Assembly: GCF_020991475.1 (NCBI RefSeq)
Contig: NZ_JAJMPA010000004.1
Location: 186,001-250,000, forward strand
Direction of reading: 5' to 3'
From: Pedobacter sp. MC2016-14
GTDB lineage: Bacteria > Bacteroidota > Bacteroidia > Sphingobacteriales > Sphingobacteriaceae
DNA: 64,000 bases
Shown: positions 26,562 through 35,087 of the stretch, in pieces
How the letters are laid out: the number at the start of each line of letters is the position of its first letter
How positions within the stretch are numbered: the stretch's first letter is position 1
Notes under the pieces: model-generated
Database searches by the model: none
The model's input: the letters and a program-made list of their open reading frames with translations, nothing else
What the model was told of the DNA's origin: nothing
Program-made: the position numbers and the translations under genes

Positions 26562-29500
26562 TTAATTAATTCCTAAACGAAATCCAAAACTGTACTGTTT
26601 AACTGAGGCGTAGCCACCCGAATCACTGTAGCCACCAATCAGACTATAAGGGTTATTGCTGGTCTCAGGATCTGCTCCGGGGTAATTGGTGATGGTGAAC
26701 ACATTAGTTGCGGAAACATAAAAGGATGCCCGGCTCATTTTTAGTTTAGACAATAGTGATTTTGGCAGCTGATAATTTAGGGTAACTGATTTTAACCTTA
26801 AAAATGAGGCATCATAAATATTGTCTTTTGAGGCCGCACCGTAACCAAATCCATCAGTAAGCACCAGTTTGGGCCGGGTGGCTGTGGTATTTTCTGGTGT
26901 CCACCGATCCAGGATCCGTACTCCTTTATTCGTGCGCTGACTTGCATCCAGATTCTGGATATCTGCCAGATAAAAGATATCACCACCATAAGAAAAGGTA
27001 GCCAGACTTACCAGGCTAAAGTTCTTATAACTGAAGGTATTGGTATAACCGCCATAAAATTTAGGTTCTGCATTACCAATAACATCGCTTTTGATGAAAC
27101 CGAGGGCTGGGTCTATTATATATTTGCTGCTTCCTACACCCAGATAAGGAAAATAAAACGCAGACATTGGAAAACTGGTTTTATAAGCTGCTACTTCTTC
27201 AGGTGTTTGCAGAATGCCATCATTTACATAACCATACAGTAAACCCAATGGCTCACCTACTTTTAAAACCGTATTGCCGTACTTATACACTTTTGGATTG
27301 GCAGGATCGGCAAAATCATTTGATAGCGCAAGTACCTTTGACTTGTTTTTGGAGATGTTTAAATTTCCACTCCAGGTAAAGTTTTTATTCCGTACAAAAT
27401 CACCTCCAATCTGCAATTCCAATCCCCGGTTTCTGATGTCAGCAATGTTTGCTGTAACCCCTGTGAAACCTGAGCTTTCAGCAACTGTTGCAGGAAATAA
27501 AATGCCAGATGTAGATTTCTCGTAGTAGCCAAATCCGCCGTTCAACCTGCCCTGGAAGAGTTGAAAATCCACACCAAGGTCTTTTTGTAGCGTAGACTCC
27601 CATTTAATTTGGTCGTTACCAAGCTGAGCAGGCCTTAACCCATTTAAGCCAGCGTAGGATACGGGCGAATACAGTGTATAAAAAAGATTGTCGGCTATGT
27701 TCTGCGTGCCTGTATAACCTGCACTGGCCCTTAATTTCAATTCATCAATCCATTTTACTTCTTTCAGGAAGTTTTCCTGTGAAACACGCCAGGCTAAGCC
27801 TCCGGAAGGAAAGTATCCCACCCGGTTGTTCTGAGGAAATTTAGAAGAGGCGTCAGAACGGCCTGTAAACGTAAAGAGGTATTTATCATACCAGGCATAG
27901 TTTGCCCTCAGGTAAAAACTGAGCAGCGAATTCTGTCCCGATAAGCCTGTAGCCGGCAAGGTAGTTGCTGCAGAGGAAAGGTTGTTCAGGTAATTATCGT
28001 CCGGGAAGCCTTGACCGCTGGCCGAAAAAGAGGAGTTCCTGTTCAGTTGCCATGAGGTACCGGCAAGTACATTGATCCTGTTGTCTTTGTTAAACTCTTT
28101 GTTCCAGGACAATGTATTTTCATAGAAGGCCTCTACATTTTGAGATTGTGCTTGTGTGGCCACCCCATTTCTAGAACTTGTAGTACCGCTTGCCGTAGCC
28201 ACTAATGAGGTACCGGGAATGTAATTGGTTTGACGGTAGTTGTTGAAATTTACCGCAGCAGAGCTTCTGAATTTGAGTGTTTTTAAAATGTCGTATTCTG
28301 CAGCAATAGATCCAATTAAGGAAACGTTATTTGCTCTGTTGATCCCGCCTAATAAAGCCAACGGATTTTGAAAGCCTTCAAAACCATATGAACCAATCAT
28401 AGCAGCGGTAATGATTTTCACACTTCCATCGGGATTGTAGGCATCAATGGTTGGTGGTGCAAATAAAGCCTGGGTATACAGACCATTGGTGATGTTATTG
28501 GTACTGAAACCATAATCCAGATTGGTACTTACCCTAAATTTATTAGTGATTTCGTTGTCCAGACTGATCTTTCCTGCAATTCTTTTGTAATCGGTTCCCA
28601 GCACTACCCCCTCATTTTTATTGTAAGACAAAGAGGTAAAATAGGTAGAACCAGTGCCACCTCCCCGTACTGAAAGATCAACATTTTGCGTAACCCCATT
28701 TCGCAACACCAGCTTCATCCAGTCGGTATCTCCTGTCCCCAGAAAACCGGGATTGTTCAGGATACTCGTGGCTGTAGCATCCGGTGTACTTCCCAGTAAG
28801 TCATTGAGGTTTTTTGCCGCTTCTTTCATAATCATCATGTACTGATCACGGTTCAGCAATTTTTCTTTTACCGGGCTGCTTAATCCTGCATAATAATTGG
28901 TTTCCAGAACTGGCTTTTGATTGCGCTTTCCTTTTTTTGTGGTGATGATGATGACTCCATTAGCGGCTTTTGAACCATATATTGCCGTAGCAGAGGCATC
29001 TTTAAGGATATCAATGGTTTCGATGTCATTGATATTTAAGCCCCCCAGGCTGTTTAATCCGCGGGCAAAAGCACCTGAAATGGTCTGACCGCCGCCATCG
29101 TTACCAAAACTTTCTACAGGACTTGTAATCTCGGCAGCAGCCTGAATGTACCTGTTTTGTATTTGCATCTGCACGCCGTCTATAATGTACAGAGGATCAT
29201 TACCACCCATCAGGGAGGTTCCACCTCTAATCCTGATCTTCGCCATCCCGCCCGGAGAACCATCTGCCTGTACCACCTGCACACCTGCTGCCTTACCAGT
29301 AAGGGCCTGGTCTACCGTGGCAAAAGGGACATCTTTAATTTCGGAAAGCGCAATAGATGCAACTGAACCCGTAAGATCTTTTCTGCGCGTACTGCCATAG
29401 CCCACCACCACCATTTCATCTAATTTGTTCAGTTCTGGAACCATAGTAACTACCATATTGGCTTTTACCGGCAGTTCCTGAGACGCGTAACCTACAAAGG

Positions 29501-30050
29501 AAAATATGAGTATCGCCTGCTCATTGGGTACCACAACAGCAAACCTTCCGTCGCTACCAGTTGAGACTACTTTTCTGCTGCCTTTTACTTTTACGCTCAC
29601 ACCGGGAATTCCATTCCCCTGCTCATCTACCACCGTGCCCCGGATATTTACAGCTGCAAAATACGCTGCCACATTATCAAGTACAGAAGGAGCTTTTTCC
29701 CTGATAACGATACTTTTGTTTTCGATGTTGTAAGACAGGTTTTTGCCTTTGGTAATTTCTTCTAAAACTTCTTCCAAAGAGCTGTTTCTAAAGTTGGCTT
29801 TAATGGTTTGCCCATTCTTAAACTTTGTGGTTTCGATGAGCACATCATAGCCCGTTTGGATGCGGATTTCACGAAGTACCTGGTCCAGGCTTACCCGGTC
29901 TTGAACCAGCGTAATCCGCTGCCCAAAGCTTGCTGCGCTTACGTGTAATAGTGTAGTTATTAAAAGGATAGCCGTTAGCTTCATAATTAATAAAAGTTTC
30001 CTGACATGGCTGGTAAGGCCACACGAATATCTGGTATAAGTTTTATACAT
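26562..30050 (-). CDS. SusC/RagA-type TonB-dependent receptor with STN domain (locus C)
   Basis: 1162-residue outer-membrane transporter. A basic 22-residue leader beginning MYKTYTRYSCG precedes the signal peptide starting at MKLTAILLIT; the internal Met is an alternative start. STN ~45-120; carboxypeptidase-regulatory-like domain ~133-212 (GTVVDEQGNGIPGVSVKVKG); plug ~215-375 beginning VVVGYGSTRRKDLTGSVAS with PLYIIDGVQM and ILKDASATAIYGSKAANGVI; barrel to GFRLGIN. It is a close paralogue of the truncated locus F SusC. Its ATG overlaps a candidate antisense -7 box, and a 186-bp gap with an antisense-pointing terminator separates it from fecR. Confidence 0.93.
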   Translation of the reverse strand: MYKTYTRYSCGLTSHVRKLLLIMKLTAILLITTLLHVSAASFGQRITLVQDRVSLDQVLREIRIQTGYDVLIETTKFKNGQTIKANFRNSSLEEVLEEITKGKNLSYNIENKSIVIREKAPSVLDNVAAYFAAVNIRGTVVDEQGNGIPGVSVKVKGSRKVVSTGSDGRFAVVVPNEQAILIFSFVGYASQELPVKANMVVTMVPELNKLDEMVVVGYGSTRRKDLTGSVASIALSEIKDVPFATVDQALTGKAAGVQVVQADGSPGGMAKIRIRGGTSLMGGNDPLYIIDGVQMQIQNRYIQAAAEITSPVESFGNDGGGQTISGAFARGLNSLGGLNINDIETIDILKDASATAIYGSKAANGVIIITTKKGKRNQKPVLETNYYAGLSSPVKEKLLNRDQYMMIMKEAAKNLNDLLGSTPDATATSILNNPGFLGTGDTDWMKLVLRNGVTQNVDLSVRGGGTGSTYFTSLSYNKNEGVVLGTDYKRIAGKISLDNEITNKFRVSTNLDYGFSTNNITNGLYTQALFAPPTIDAYNPDGSVKIITAAMIGSYGFEGFQNPLALLGGINRANNVSLIGSIAAEYDILKTLKFRSSAAVNFNNYRQTNYIPGTSLVATASGTTSSRNGVATQAQSQNVEAFYENTLSWNKEFNKDNRINVLAGTSWQLNRNSSFSASGQGFPDDNYLNNLSSAATTLPATGLSGQNSLLSFYLRANYAWYDKYLFTFTGRSDASSKFPQNNRVGYFPSGGLAWRVSQENFLKEVKWIDELKLRASAGYTGTQNIADNLFYTLYSPVSYAGLNGLRPAQLGNDQIKWESTLQKDLGVDFQLFQGRLNGGFGYYEKSTSGILFPATVAESSGFTGVTANIADIRNRGLELQIGGDFVRNKNFTWSGNLNISKNKSKVLALSNDFADPANPKVYKYGNTVLKVGEPLGLLYGYVNDGILQTPEEVAAYKTSFPMSAFYFPYLGVGSSKYIIDPALGFIKSDVIGNAEPKFYGGYTNTFSYKNFSLVSLATFSYGGDIFYLADIQNLDASQRTNKGVRILDRWTPENTTATRPKLVLTDGFGYGAASKDNIYDASFLRLKSVTLNYQLPKSLLSKLKMSRASFYVSATNVFTITNYPGADPETSNNPYSLIGGYSDSGGYASVKQYSFGFRLGIN

Positions 30051-30053
30051 TTG
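30046..30053 (+). promoter_or_regulatory. Candidate antisense -7 promoter box at susC start (locus C)
   Basis: TACATTTG on the plus strand, overlapping the minus-strand susC ATG, matches TANNTTTG. The surrounding sense sequence CAAATGTATAAAACTTATAC is almost the same as in locus E, including the GTATAA-n3-TTATAC palindrome. No clear -33 TTTG. Confidence 0.4.
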
Positions 30054-30058
30054 TTATC

Positions 30059-30158
30059 TGTTTAGAATGAATAATTGTGACTCAATGGTTCAACCGGTTT
30101 TACCGGGATTTTAAGCAGCCTTATAGATGGGGAGTGTAGCAAGCACTCTCCTTCTTTT
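30059..30158 (+). ncRNA. Predicted cis-antisense RNA over the susC leader (locus C)
   Basis: Predicted ~100-nt RNA from just downstream of the TACATTTG box to the antisense terminator, antisense to the susC leader. Same arrangement as in loci B, D and E. Ends approximate; no expression evidence. Confidence 0.45.
30129..30158 (+). terminator. Antisense-oriented intrinsic terminator, fecR-susC gap (locus C)
   Basis: Arms ggggagtg and cactctcc pair over 8 positions (one G-U) around a 7-nt loop, followed by TTCTTTT on the plus strand. The flanking genes are on the minus strand, where the U-run is absent and the G-U becomes A-C. It therefore acts on antisense transcription. Confidence 0.72.
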
Positions 30159-30236
30159 AAAACCTGCATCTTTCAGTTTTTTCAGTGGTCTTTTTCCTGG
30201 TCTTTCATATGTTCTGGTTTTGGTTTTAGTTAATTA

Positions 30237-31421
30237 TTATTCTGCCGTATTCCTGCTTACGGTAATTACGTTTTTGTTGATGCTAAACCTGAGTCCCCCG
30301 GTCCTTTCCAGCATATTTAGCAATTGTGAAACTTGTGCTGTACGGTTTACAGTACCCAGGTAAGTGTTGGTCTTAAGGCTTTCATCGGTATAGCGTACTT
30401 CGGCATTGTACCAGCGGCATACCTTGCGCATAATGCTTTCCAGATTTTCATTGTTAAACTGGAAATAACCGTTCTTCCAGTCAATCTCATCTTCGGGATG
30501 CACCTTCCGGACGCTAAATATTGCAGTACTGAATACAGATTGTTGCCCTGTGGTTAAAGTTACACCATTTACCTTGGCTGAGCCTTCTACGAGGGTTGTT
30601 TTTACTACAGGTTCGTCTGCATAAGCATTAATGTTAAACGCGGTACCTATATCCTCTACCATCTGCGCCCCGGTCTGAACCCTAAATGGTTGCTTTTTGT
30701 TATGGATAACTTCAAAGTATGCTTCTCCTACCAAACGAATTTTCCTTTCTTTTAAGTTGGCAAAGGATACAGGGAAAGTTATAGAGGAAGCGGAATTGAG
30801 CCAGACCCTGCTTTGATCGGGTAAAACAACCTGATATTGCTCTCCCCTTGCGGTAGCAAGAGTATTAAGGGCATCATCTGATGAATTCCGGTTTATTTTT
30901 TCAGTACTTAGGTGATAAATGAGTTTCCCATCAGTAGTTTTGTCAATCCTTACACCAGATTCTGTAGCAAGCTTTCCTTTTGCTACATCAGCCAACCGGA
31001 TCTTCTGTCCGTTTGAAAGGGTTAGCGTAGCCCCGTTTTTACCTGCGGCAATATCGCTGGTATATACGCTGTTGTGGGTAACCGCATTTTGATTTATAAA
31101 ATAGCTGCCGGCATAAAAACCAACACCAAGTACCAATAATACAGAAGCGGCGGCGGCAATTTTAGTCCACAACCTTATAGGTTTACGAGTCATTTTGGCG
31201 CCCTGCTCAAAAATATTTGCTAAGATCTGCTGCTGGCGCTGCGCCGCTAATTCAGTAAAGGAAGACTGCGTTTCAAAAGCATTGGAAAGTTGCTCCATAA
31301 TTTCCTCCGCAAACGCTTGATCGTCAACATAAGCCCAGAGTTCTTCTGTCTCCTGTTGTGTAGCCAACCGATTTAAATAGATCCTGAGTAATTCTTCCAG
31401 TCTTTTCGCAGTCTTAACCAT
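30237..31421 (-). CDS. FecR-like anti-sigma factor (locus C)
   Basis: 394 residues. N-terminal cytoplasmic part ~1-75 (LLRIYLNRLATQQETEELWA), membrane helix ~80-102 (AAAASVLLVLGVGFYAGSYF), periplasmic FecR domain (LATARGEQYQVVLPDQSRVW; GEAYFEV; KTTLVEGSAKV) and DUF4974 domain (LESIMRKVCRWYNAEVRYTD ending KNVITVS). Standard member of the family. The gap of 122 bp from the sigma gene contains CACTACCCGATTGG-type sequence but not the GGGG/CCCC element of loci A, B and D. Expected to restrain the sigma factor at 31544-32137 and to be relieved by the SusC STN domain. Confidence 0.93.
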   Translation of the reverse strand: MVKTAKRLEELLRIYLNRLATQQETEELWAYVDDQAFAEEIMEQLSNAFETQSSFTELAAQRQQQILANIFEQGAKMTRKPIRLWTKIAAAASVLLVLGVGFYAGSYFINQNAVTHNSVYTSDIAAGKNGATLTLSNGQKIRLADVAKGKLATESGVRIDKTTDGKLIYHLSTEKINRNSSDDALNTLATARGEQYQVVLPDQSRVWLNSASSITFPVSFANLKERKIRLVGEAYFEVIHNKKQPFRVQTGAQMVEDIGTAFNINAYADEPVVKTTLVEGSAKVNGVTLTTGQQSVFSTAIFSVRKVHPEDEIDWKNGYFQFNNENLESIMRKVCRWYNAEVRYTDESLKTNTYLGTVNRTAQVSQLLNMLERTGGLRFSINKNVITVSRNTAE

Positions 31422-31543
31422 TCGTATTCCATTATTTTAGAATTCATAAAGCGTTATCAATGCCTTACTATTGATATTGACACACATTGAAGCCAATCGG
31501 GTAGTGGTTTTATAAAAATATTTTATTTTTTATAGAATAAGCA

Positions 31544-32137
31544 TCAGGAGAGGTACAAACAGGCCATTAATACTGGGTATATACCTGCATTTTTTCTAAA
31601 ATGTTCTTTAATGCTTTGGGTAGCCAGCTTCAAATGGTAATGTACCGTTTCAGAAGAAATATGCATCTGTAATGCGGCTTCCTGGTACTTTAGTCCCTGC
31701 TCGTGGCAAAGGCGATAAGCTGTACGCTGTTTATCAGGCAAATTTCTCAATGCTTCATCCAGAATTTTCCGGCTTTCTTTATAATTGAGCTGATGTTGGG
31801 TATTGTCATCCACATCGGTTAACAGCAAGCCAATTTGTTGCTTAAGTTTAGCTTCCTGAGAAAGTTGCCTTAATACATTAAAGGAATGATTGCGTACCAC
31901 TCGGTTAAGGTAAGCACCAAAATTATCCAGTTCTGCCAGCTTCTTCCGGTTAAGCCAGATCTTCAAAAAAATATCCTGCACAATCTCTTCGGCCAGGTCT
32001 TCTGAATGCGTAAGCTTACTGGCAAAGCTGTATACAAACCTCTGATAGCAATTGAACAATTCGCAAAATGCCTGCTGATCTCCATTGGAGATTTTATGAA
32101 GTACTTCTGTCTCGTTATCAAAAGTATTGTTAACCAT
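31544..32137 (-). CDS. FecI-like ECF sigma factor, overlapping lysR (locus C)
   Basis: 197-residue ECF sigma factor. Region 2 ~20-90 (FCELFNCYQRFVYSFASKLT; EIVQDIFLKIWLNRKKL) and region 4 ~130-180 (LRNLPDKQRTAYRLCHEQGL; YQEAALQMHISSETVHYHLK). Hydrophobic C-terminal end (YPVLMACLYLS). Its ATG shares one base with the TGA of the upstream LysR gene (TGATG at 32135-32139), so the two are translationally coupled and certainly co-transcribed. This is the only sigma gene of the five here with such a partner. Controls the locus C fecR-susC-susD genes by family analogy. Confidence 0.92.
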   Translation of the reverse strand: MVNNTFDNETEVLHKISNGDQQAFCELFNCYQRFVYSFASKLTHSEDLAEEIVQDIFLKIWLNRKKLAELDNFGAYLNRVVRNHSFNVLRQLSQEAKLKQQIGLLLTDVDDNTQHQLNYKESRKILDEALRNLPDKQRTAYRLCHEQGLKYQEAALQMHISSETVHYHLKLATQSIKEHFRKNAGIYPVLMACLYLS

Positions 32138-33027
32138 CAGCCTTTATTTTGAATTAAGGAAATGACATTCTTTAATGCAGGATTGCGGTTAGACTCTTTC
32201 CAGATGACGGACAGCTCGGTACGCTGGCGTATATTTTTAAGTTCTATAAACTTTATCTGAAGATGGTAACCATACTGTAATGAAGTAGGGACAATAGCTA
32301 CGCCCAAACCTTGTTCCACCAGTTTAAAGATGGTTAAAGCATTAACTGACTTATGAAAAACCCGGGGTCTAAAACCATTATCTTCACAAATACCCATAAT
32401 CAGATCATAATAGAAAGGGCTGTCCTCACTGGAAAAAAAGATAAATGGCTCCGTACTTAATTGCCTGATGTTTTCAAAATGATCAACATCAATTGGATGA
32501 TCAGCTGGAAGTACTACTGAAAAGGTATCTTCAAACACCGGGAACCTGGAAATACCATCCGGTACCCTCGGCAATCTTACAAATCCGATATCAAGTTTGT
32601 CTTTTTCTATGAGCTCTACCTGCATTTTATTAGGCATTTCATCCAATAAGGTCTGGATGCCGGGATAGGCTTTATTTAAGCGAAGGATGAGATCTGGGAC
32701 AACATTTTGTGCGGCAGAGCCCAAAAAGCCGATACGTAACTCAGTTTCTTTACCCTGGCCAATGTTTTCGAGTTGTTTAGTGATGGTTTCTAAATGATTG
32801 AAGATAAAGTCTACTTCAGCTTTTAAATACTGCCCGGCTTCTGTAAGTTCTACTTTTCTTTTGCTCCGGTCAAACAGGCTTACGTTATAAATTTCTTCCA
32901 TTTGTCTAATCTGCCTGCTCAAACCGGGCTGCGAAATAAAAAGCTTTTCAGCAGCTTTTCTGAACTTCAATTCTTCTGCCAATATCTGGAAATATTTAAG
33001 GTGCCTGAGTTCTATCCGATAGCTCAT
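32137..33027 (-). CDS. LysR-family transcriptional regulator (locus C)
   Basis: 296-residue LysR-type regulator. Winged helix-turn-helix at ~8-67 (LKYFQILAEELKFRKAAEKL; SQPGLSRQIRQMEE), linker helix, and a two-lobe periplasmic-binding-protein-like effector domain ~92-296 (LRIGFLGSAAQNVVPDLILR; VEQGLGVAIVPTSLQY). LysR proteins bind small-molecule inducers and usually control nearby or divergent genes. Here it is the first gene of the locus C operon, overlapping the sigma gene by one base. Divergently, 222 bp away, starts the locus D sigma gene, so it may act on both. A TANNTTTG-type box (tatttttg, 33048-33055 on the minus strand) lies 21 bp before its ATG. Effector unknown. Confidence 0.93.
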   Translation of the reverse strand: MSYRIELRHLKYFQILAEELKFRKAAEKLFISQPGLSRQIRQMEEIYNVSLFDRSKRKVELTEAGQYLKAEVDFIFNHLETITKQLENIGQGKETELRIGFLGSAAQNVVPDLILRLNKAYPGIQTLLDEMPNKMQVELIEKDKLDIGFVRLPRVPDGISRFPVFEDTFSVVLPADHPIDVDHFENIRQLSTEPFIFFSSEDSPFYYDLIMGICEDNGFRPRVFHKSVNALTIFKLVEQGLGVAIVPTSLQYGYHLQIKFIELKNIRQRTELSVIWKESNRNPALKNVISLIQNKG

Positions 33028-33047
33028 ATGATCATTACATCCATAAA

Positions 33048-33055
33048 CAAAAATA
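33048..33055 (-). promoter_or_regulatory. Putative -7 promoter box of the lysR-sigma operon
   Basis: TATTTTTG on the minus strand fits TANNTTTG, 20 bp upstream of the lysR start. No TTTG is found at -33. The rest of the 222-bp divergent region to the locus D sigma gene is AT-rich, with a TTGCCGTATAAAA stretch (33203-33215) near the other end that resembles the sequence before the locus E sigma gene. Confidence 0.35.
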
Positions 33056-33249
33056 CATATTAAAATATAAATACTGCGTTGTTTGTCTCATCCGGCTCAG
33101 GAGGCAATTCCAATTATTTTTGGATCAGATGATAACAGCATATTAACGATTAGGCATTGAAAATTAAAAACTGATAAGATTTGCATGCATTTTTGCTAAT
33201 CTTGCCGTATAAAATGTATTTTTATAAAAAATAGGCAGCTAAAGATTTA

Positions 33250-33834
33250 ATGGCGAGGATTAGGGAAGATATATCAGATTCAGAATTGTTAGCCTTGTTA
33301 CAGCAGGATAACCAGCCTGCATTTGTTTTCATCTACAATAAATACTGGTCTGAACTTTACCGCTGCGCTTTTAAAATTACCGCTAACCAGGAAACCTGCG
33401 AAGATGTGGTCCATGATGTTTTCCTCTATTTATGGAATAAAAGGGCTGCTCTACAGGTTAAATCTTTGAAAGACTACTTATACGTTGCTGTAAAGAACAG
33501 GATGCTGAATGCAATACGTTCAGAAAAAAATCTTTTAAAAGCAGTGAATGTGCAGCCTGAACCTATTTCATCAGAAACTTTGATAGAAGATGAATTCAAT
33601 TCCAAGGAATTGAGCAAGATTTACAATTTAGCCATCGCAGAATTACCGGAAAGGTGCCGGACCATCCTTTTAATGAGCAGAAAGGAACATCTTTCTAATA
33701 AGGAGATCGCATTGCGGCTAAATATCTCTCCGAAGACTGTTGAAAACCAAATCACCATAGGTTTACGTCAGCTTCGGATTAAACTGGGGGATTATTTGGT
33801 GCTTACAGGAATATTCTTCACTTTTTTAAAATAA
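33250..33834 (+). CDS. FecI-like ECF RNA polymerase sigma factor (locus D)
   Basis: 194-residue ECF sigma factor. Region 2 ~20-90 (FVFIYNKYWSELYRCAFKIT; CEDVVHDVFLYLWNKRAAL), region 4 ~128-180 (LPERCRTILLMSRKEHLSNK; EIALRLNISPKTVENQITIG), and a strongly hydrophobic C-terminal tail (YLVLTGIFFTFLK). Transcribed away from the lysR-sigma operon of locus C. Upstream TTGCCGTATAAAA resembles the sequence before the locus E sigma gene, not the promoter block of loci A and B. FecR follows within 59 bp. Confidence 0.92.
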   Translation: MARIREDISDSELLALLQQDNQPAFVFIYNKYWSELYRCAFKITANQETCEDVVHDVFLYLWNKRAALQVKSLKDYLYVAVKNRMLNAIRSEKNLLKAVNVQPEPISSETLIEDEFNSKELSKIYNLAIAELPERCRTILLMSRKEHLSNKEIALRLNISPKTVENQITIGLRQLRIKLGDYLVLTGIFFTFLK

Positions 33835-33849
33835 AATCATAATTCCTTT

Positions 33850-33861
33850 GGGGGATACCCC
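33850..33861 (+). promoter_or_regulatory. GGGGGATACCCC element in sigma-fecR gap (locus D)
   Basis: Near-perfect palindrome, G5-AT-AC4 style, starting 16 bp after the sigma stop and followed by TCTTTGCTGTGTCTTTAG. Locus A has a comparable GGGG...CCC block followed by a similar T-rich, GTCTTTA-containing stretch at the same place. Candidate promoter or operator for fecR-sus expression. Confidence 0.35.
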
Positions 33862-33893
33862 TCTTTGCTGTGTCTTTAGTTAAAAAGCAGCAT

Positions 33894-34832
33894 ATGATTC
33901 TCTCATTTTTTAGAAGAAACAAACTAAAACAACAGCACAAAGCAGAAATAACTGAAAAGATTTCTGTGGCAGTTGAGAATTTTAAAGAAAACCCAGGCTC
34001 CTGGAACGAGGAACTTATGGGAAATGAAAGGGCAACACAGGAAAAAATCCTGAACCGTCTTCTTTTGAACATCAATAATGAACGCAAAAATAGATTTACT
34101 TTAACCTATATAGCAAAATATGCTGCTGCGGCAGTTGTTATTTTAGGGCTTACACTTGGCTTAATGTACAAGGATGAGTTGATCTATAAATTCAGTACTC
34201 ATGCCCAAATTATAGCACAAACCAGTAACACCCAAAGAAAGCGTATTGCATTACCCGACGGTTCTGTCGCAATATTGAACGTGGGAAGTAAAATTAGTTT
34301 TCCAGACCAGTTTGATCCTGCTCTCAGAACAGTTGTGCTGATTGAAGGAGAGGTATATTTTGACGTTAAACACAATGACAAAAAGCCTTTTCAGGTTAAG
34401 GCTGGAAAAACGCTGACCAATGTATTGGGAACTGCTTTTAACATCAGTTCTTATTCCTGGTTAAACACCATCAATATTACGGTAACTAAAGGAAAAGTTG
34501 CGGTGAATAATCAAATGTTACTTCCTAATCAGCAAATGGTATACGACAGGGTTTCTTCAACAATGGAAAAGAAAAAACTTCTGGCCAGTAATGTAGTTTC
34601 CTGGATGCAGGGTGGACTATGCTTTAATGATGAAGACTTTAAAACAGTAGCTACGATATTGGAACGTAAATATAACGTACACATCAGTTTTGAAGATCAA
34701 AAGATGGAAGAGTTCCACTTTAGTGCAAGATTTGGTGCAAAAGACAAACTAACTGATATTCTGGATGACCTAACTTTAACCAGAGGCCTTCAGTATAAAA
34801 TAAACCAAAATAATATTACCATTAAAAACTAA
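33894..34832 (+). CDS. FecR-like anti-sigma factor (locus D)
   Basis: 312 residues from the ATG at 33894 (an in-frame GTG at 33870 would add eight). It is shorter than its relatives: the cytoplasmic N-terminus (~1-72) is basic (FFRRNKLKQQHKAEITEKIS) and lacks the usual K-Y-L-x-G-x-x-T/S-x-x-E motif. Membrane helix ~76-94 (AAAAVVILGLTLGLMY), FecR domain (KRIALPDGSVAILNVGSKIS; GEVYFDVKHNDKKPFQVKA) and DUF4974 domain (FKTVATILERKYNVHISFED) follow. The 255-bp gap to susC holds an antisense terminator, an antisense -7 box and a 21-codon upstream reading frame. Confidence 0.88.
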   Translation: MILSFFRRNKLKQQHKAEITEKISVAVENFKENPGSWNEELMGNERATQEKILNRLLLNINNERKNRFTLTYIAKYAAAAVVILGLTLGLMYKDELIYKFSTHAQIIAQTSNTQRKRIALPDGSVAILNVGSKISFPDQFDPALRTVVLIEGEVYFDVKHNDKKPFQVKAGKTLTNVLGTAFNISSYSWLNTINITVTKGKVAVNNQMLLPNQQMVYDRVSSTMEKKKLLASNVVSWMQGGLCFNDEDFKTVATILERKYNVHISFEDQKMEEFHFSARFGAKDKLTDILDDLTLTRGLQYKINQNNITIKN

Positions 34833-34880
34833 CCTGAACCACAACCTTAAAACTAAACAGCCTATGAAGAATTAGCTACT

Positions 34881-34914
34881 AAAAAAAGAAACCGAAATAA
34901 TCTATTCCGGTTTC
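34881..34914 (-). terminator. Antisense-oriented intrinsic terminator, fecR-susC gap (locus D)
   Basis: On the minus strand: arm gaaaccggaat, loop agatt, arm atttcggtttc, then TTTTTTT. Eleven pairs with one G-U; on the plus strand that pair is an A-C mismatch and no U-run follows. It is a strong terminator for RNA coming from the susC side. Confidence 0.85.
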
Positions 34915-34995
34915 AAATATCCTCAGAAATGTAATCCCAATCACCTGACTGACGGATACACGTGTCTTCCAAACTAAACTTTAATTAAAAAACCA
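34881..34995 (-). ncRNA. Predicted cis-antisense RNA in the susC leader (locus D)
   Basis: Predicted ~115-nt RNA between the antisense TACCTTTG box (35001-35008) and the antisense terminator. Unlike the other loci it ends about 90 bp upstream of the susC ATG, so it could pair with the mRNA leader but not with the start codon. Ends approximate. Confidence 0.42.
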
Positions 34996-35000
34996 CAATT

Positions 35001-35008
35001 CAAAGGTA
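35001..35008 (-). promoter_or_regulatory. Candidate antisense -7 promoter box (locus D)
   Basis: TACCTTTG on the minus strand fits TANNTTTG. Its plus-strand context CAAAGGTATGAAAC parallels CAAATGTATAAAAC at the susC start codons of loci C and E. Here it lies 80 bp upstream of susC, and the ATG it contains opens a frame of only four codons. Confidence 0.4.
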
Positions 35009-35018
35009 TGAAACCCTT

Positions 35019-35084
35019 ATGATATTTAAGCTGATCAAAGAGAATGTATCAGGATCGTTTCACGCATTGAAAAAAACAAATTAA
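35019..35084 (+). other. 21-codon upstream open reading frame before susC (locus D)
   Basis: ATG at 35019 opens MIFKLIKENVSGSFHALKK plus two residues and a stop, 3 bp before the susC ATG. The peptide looks like the first residues of FtsX/MacB-type permeases, so it could be a remnant; it could also be a leader peptide, or chance. No ribosome-site evidence. Confidence 0.25.
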
Positions 35085-35087
35085 AAT

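Noticed and set aside
25112..33027. Locus C (and the others) as classic polysaccharide utilisation loci
   Set aside because: No glycoside hydrolase, lyase, esterase with carbohydrate-binding features, or sulfatase accompanies any of the six SusC/SusD pairs in the window.
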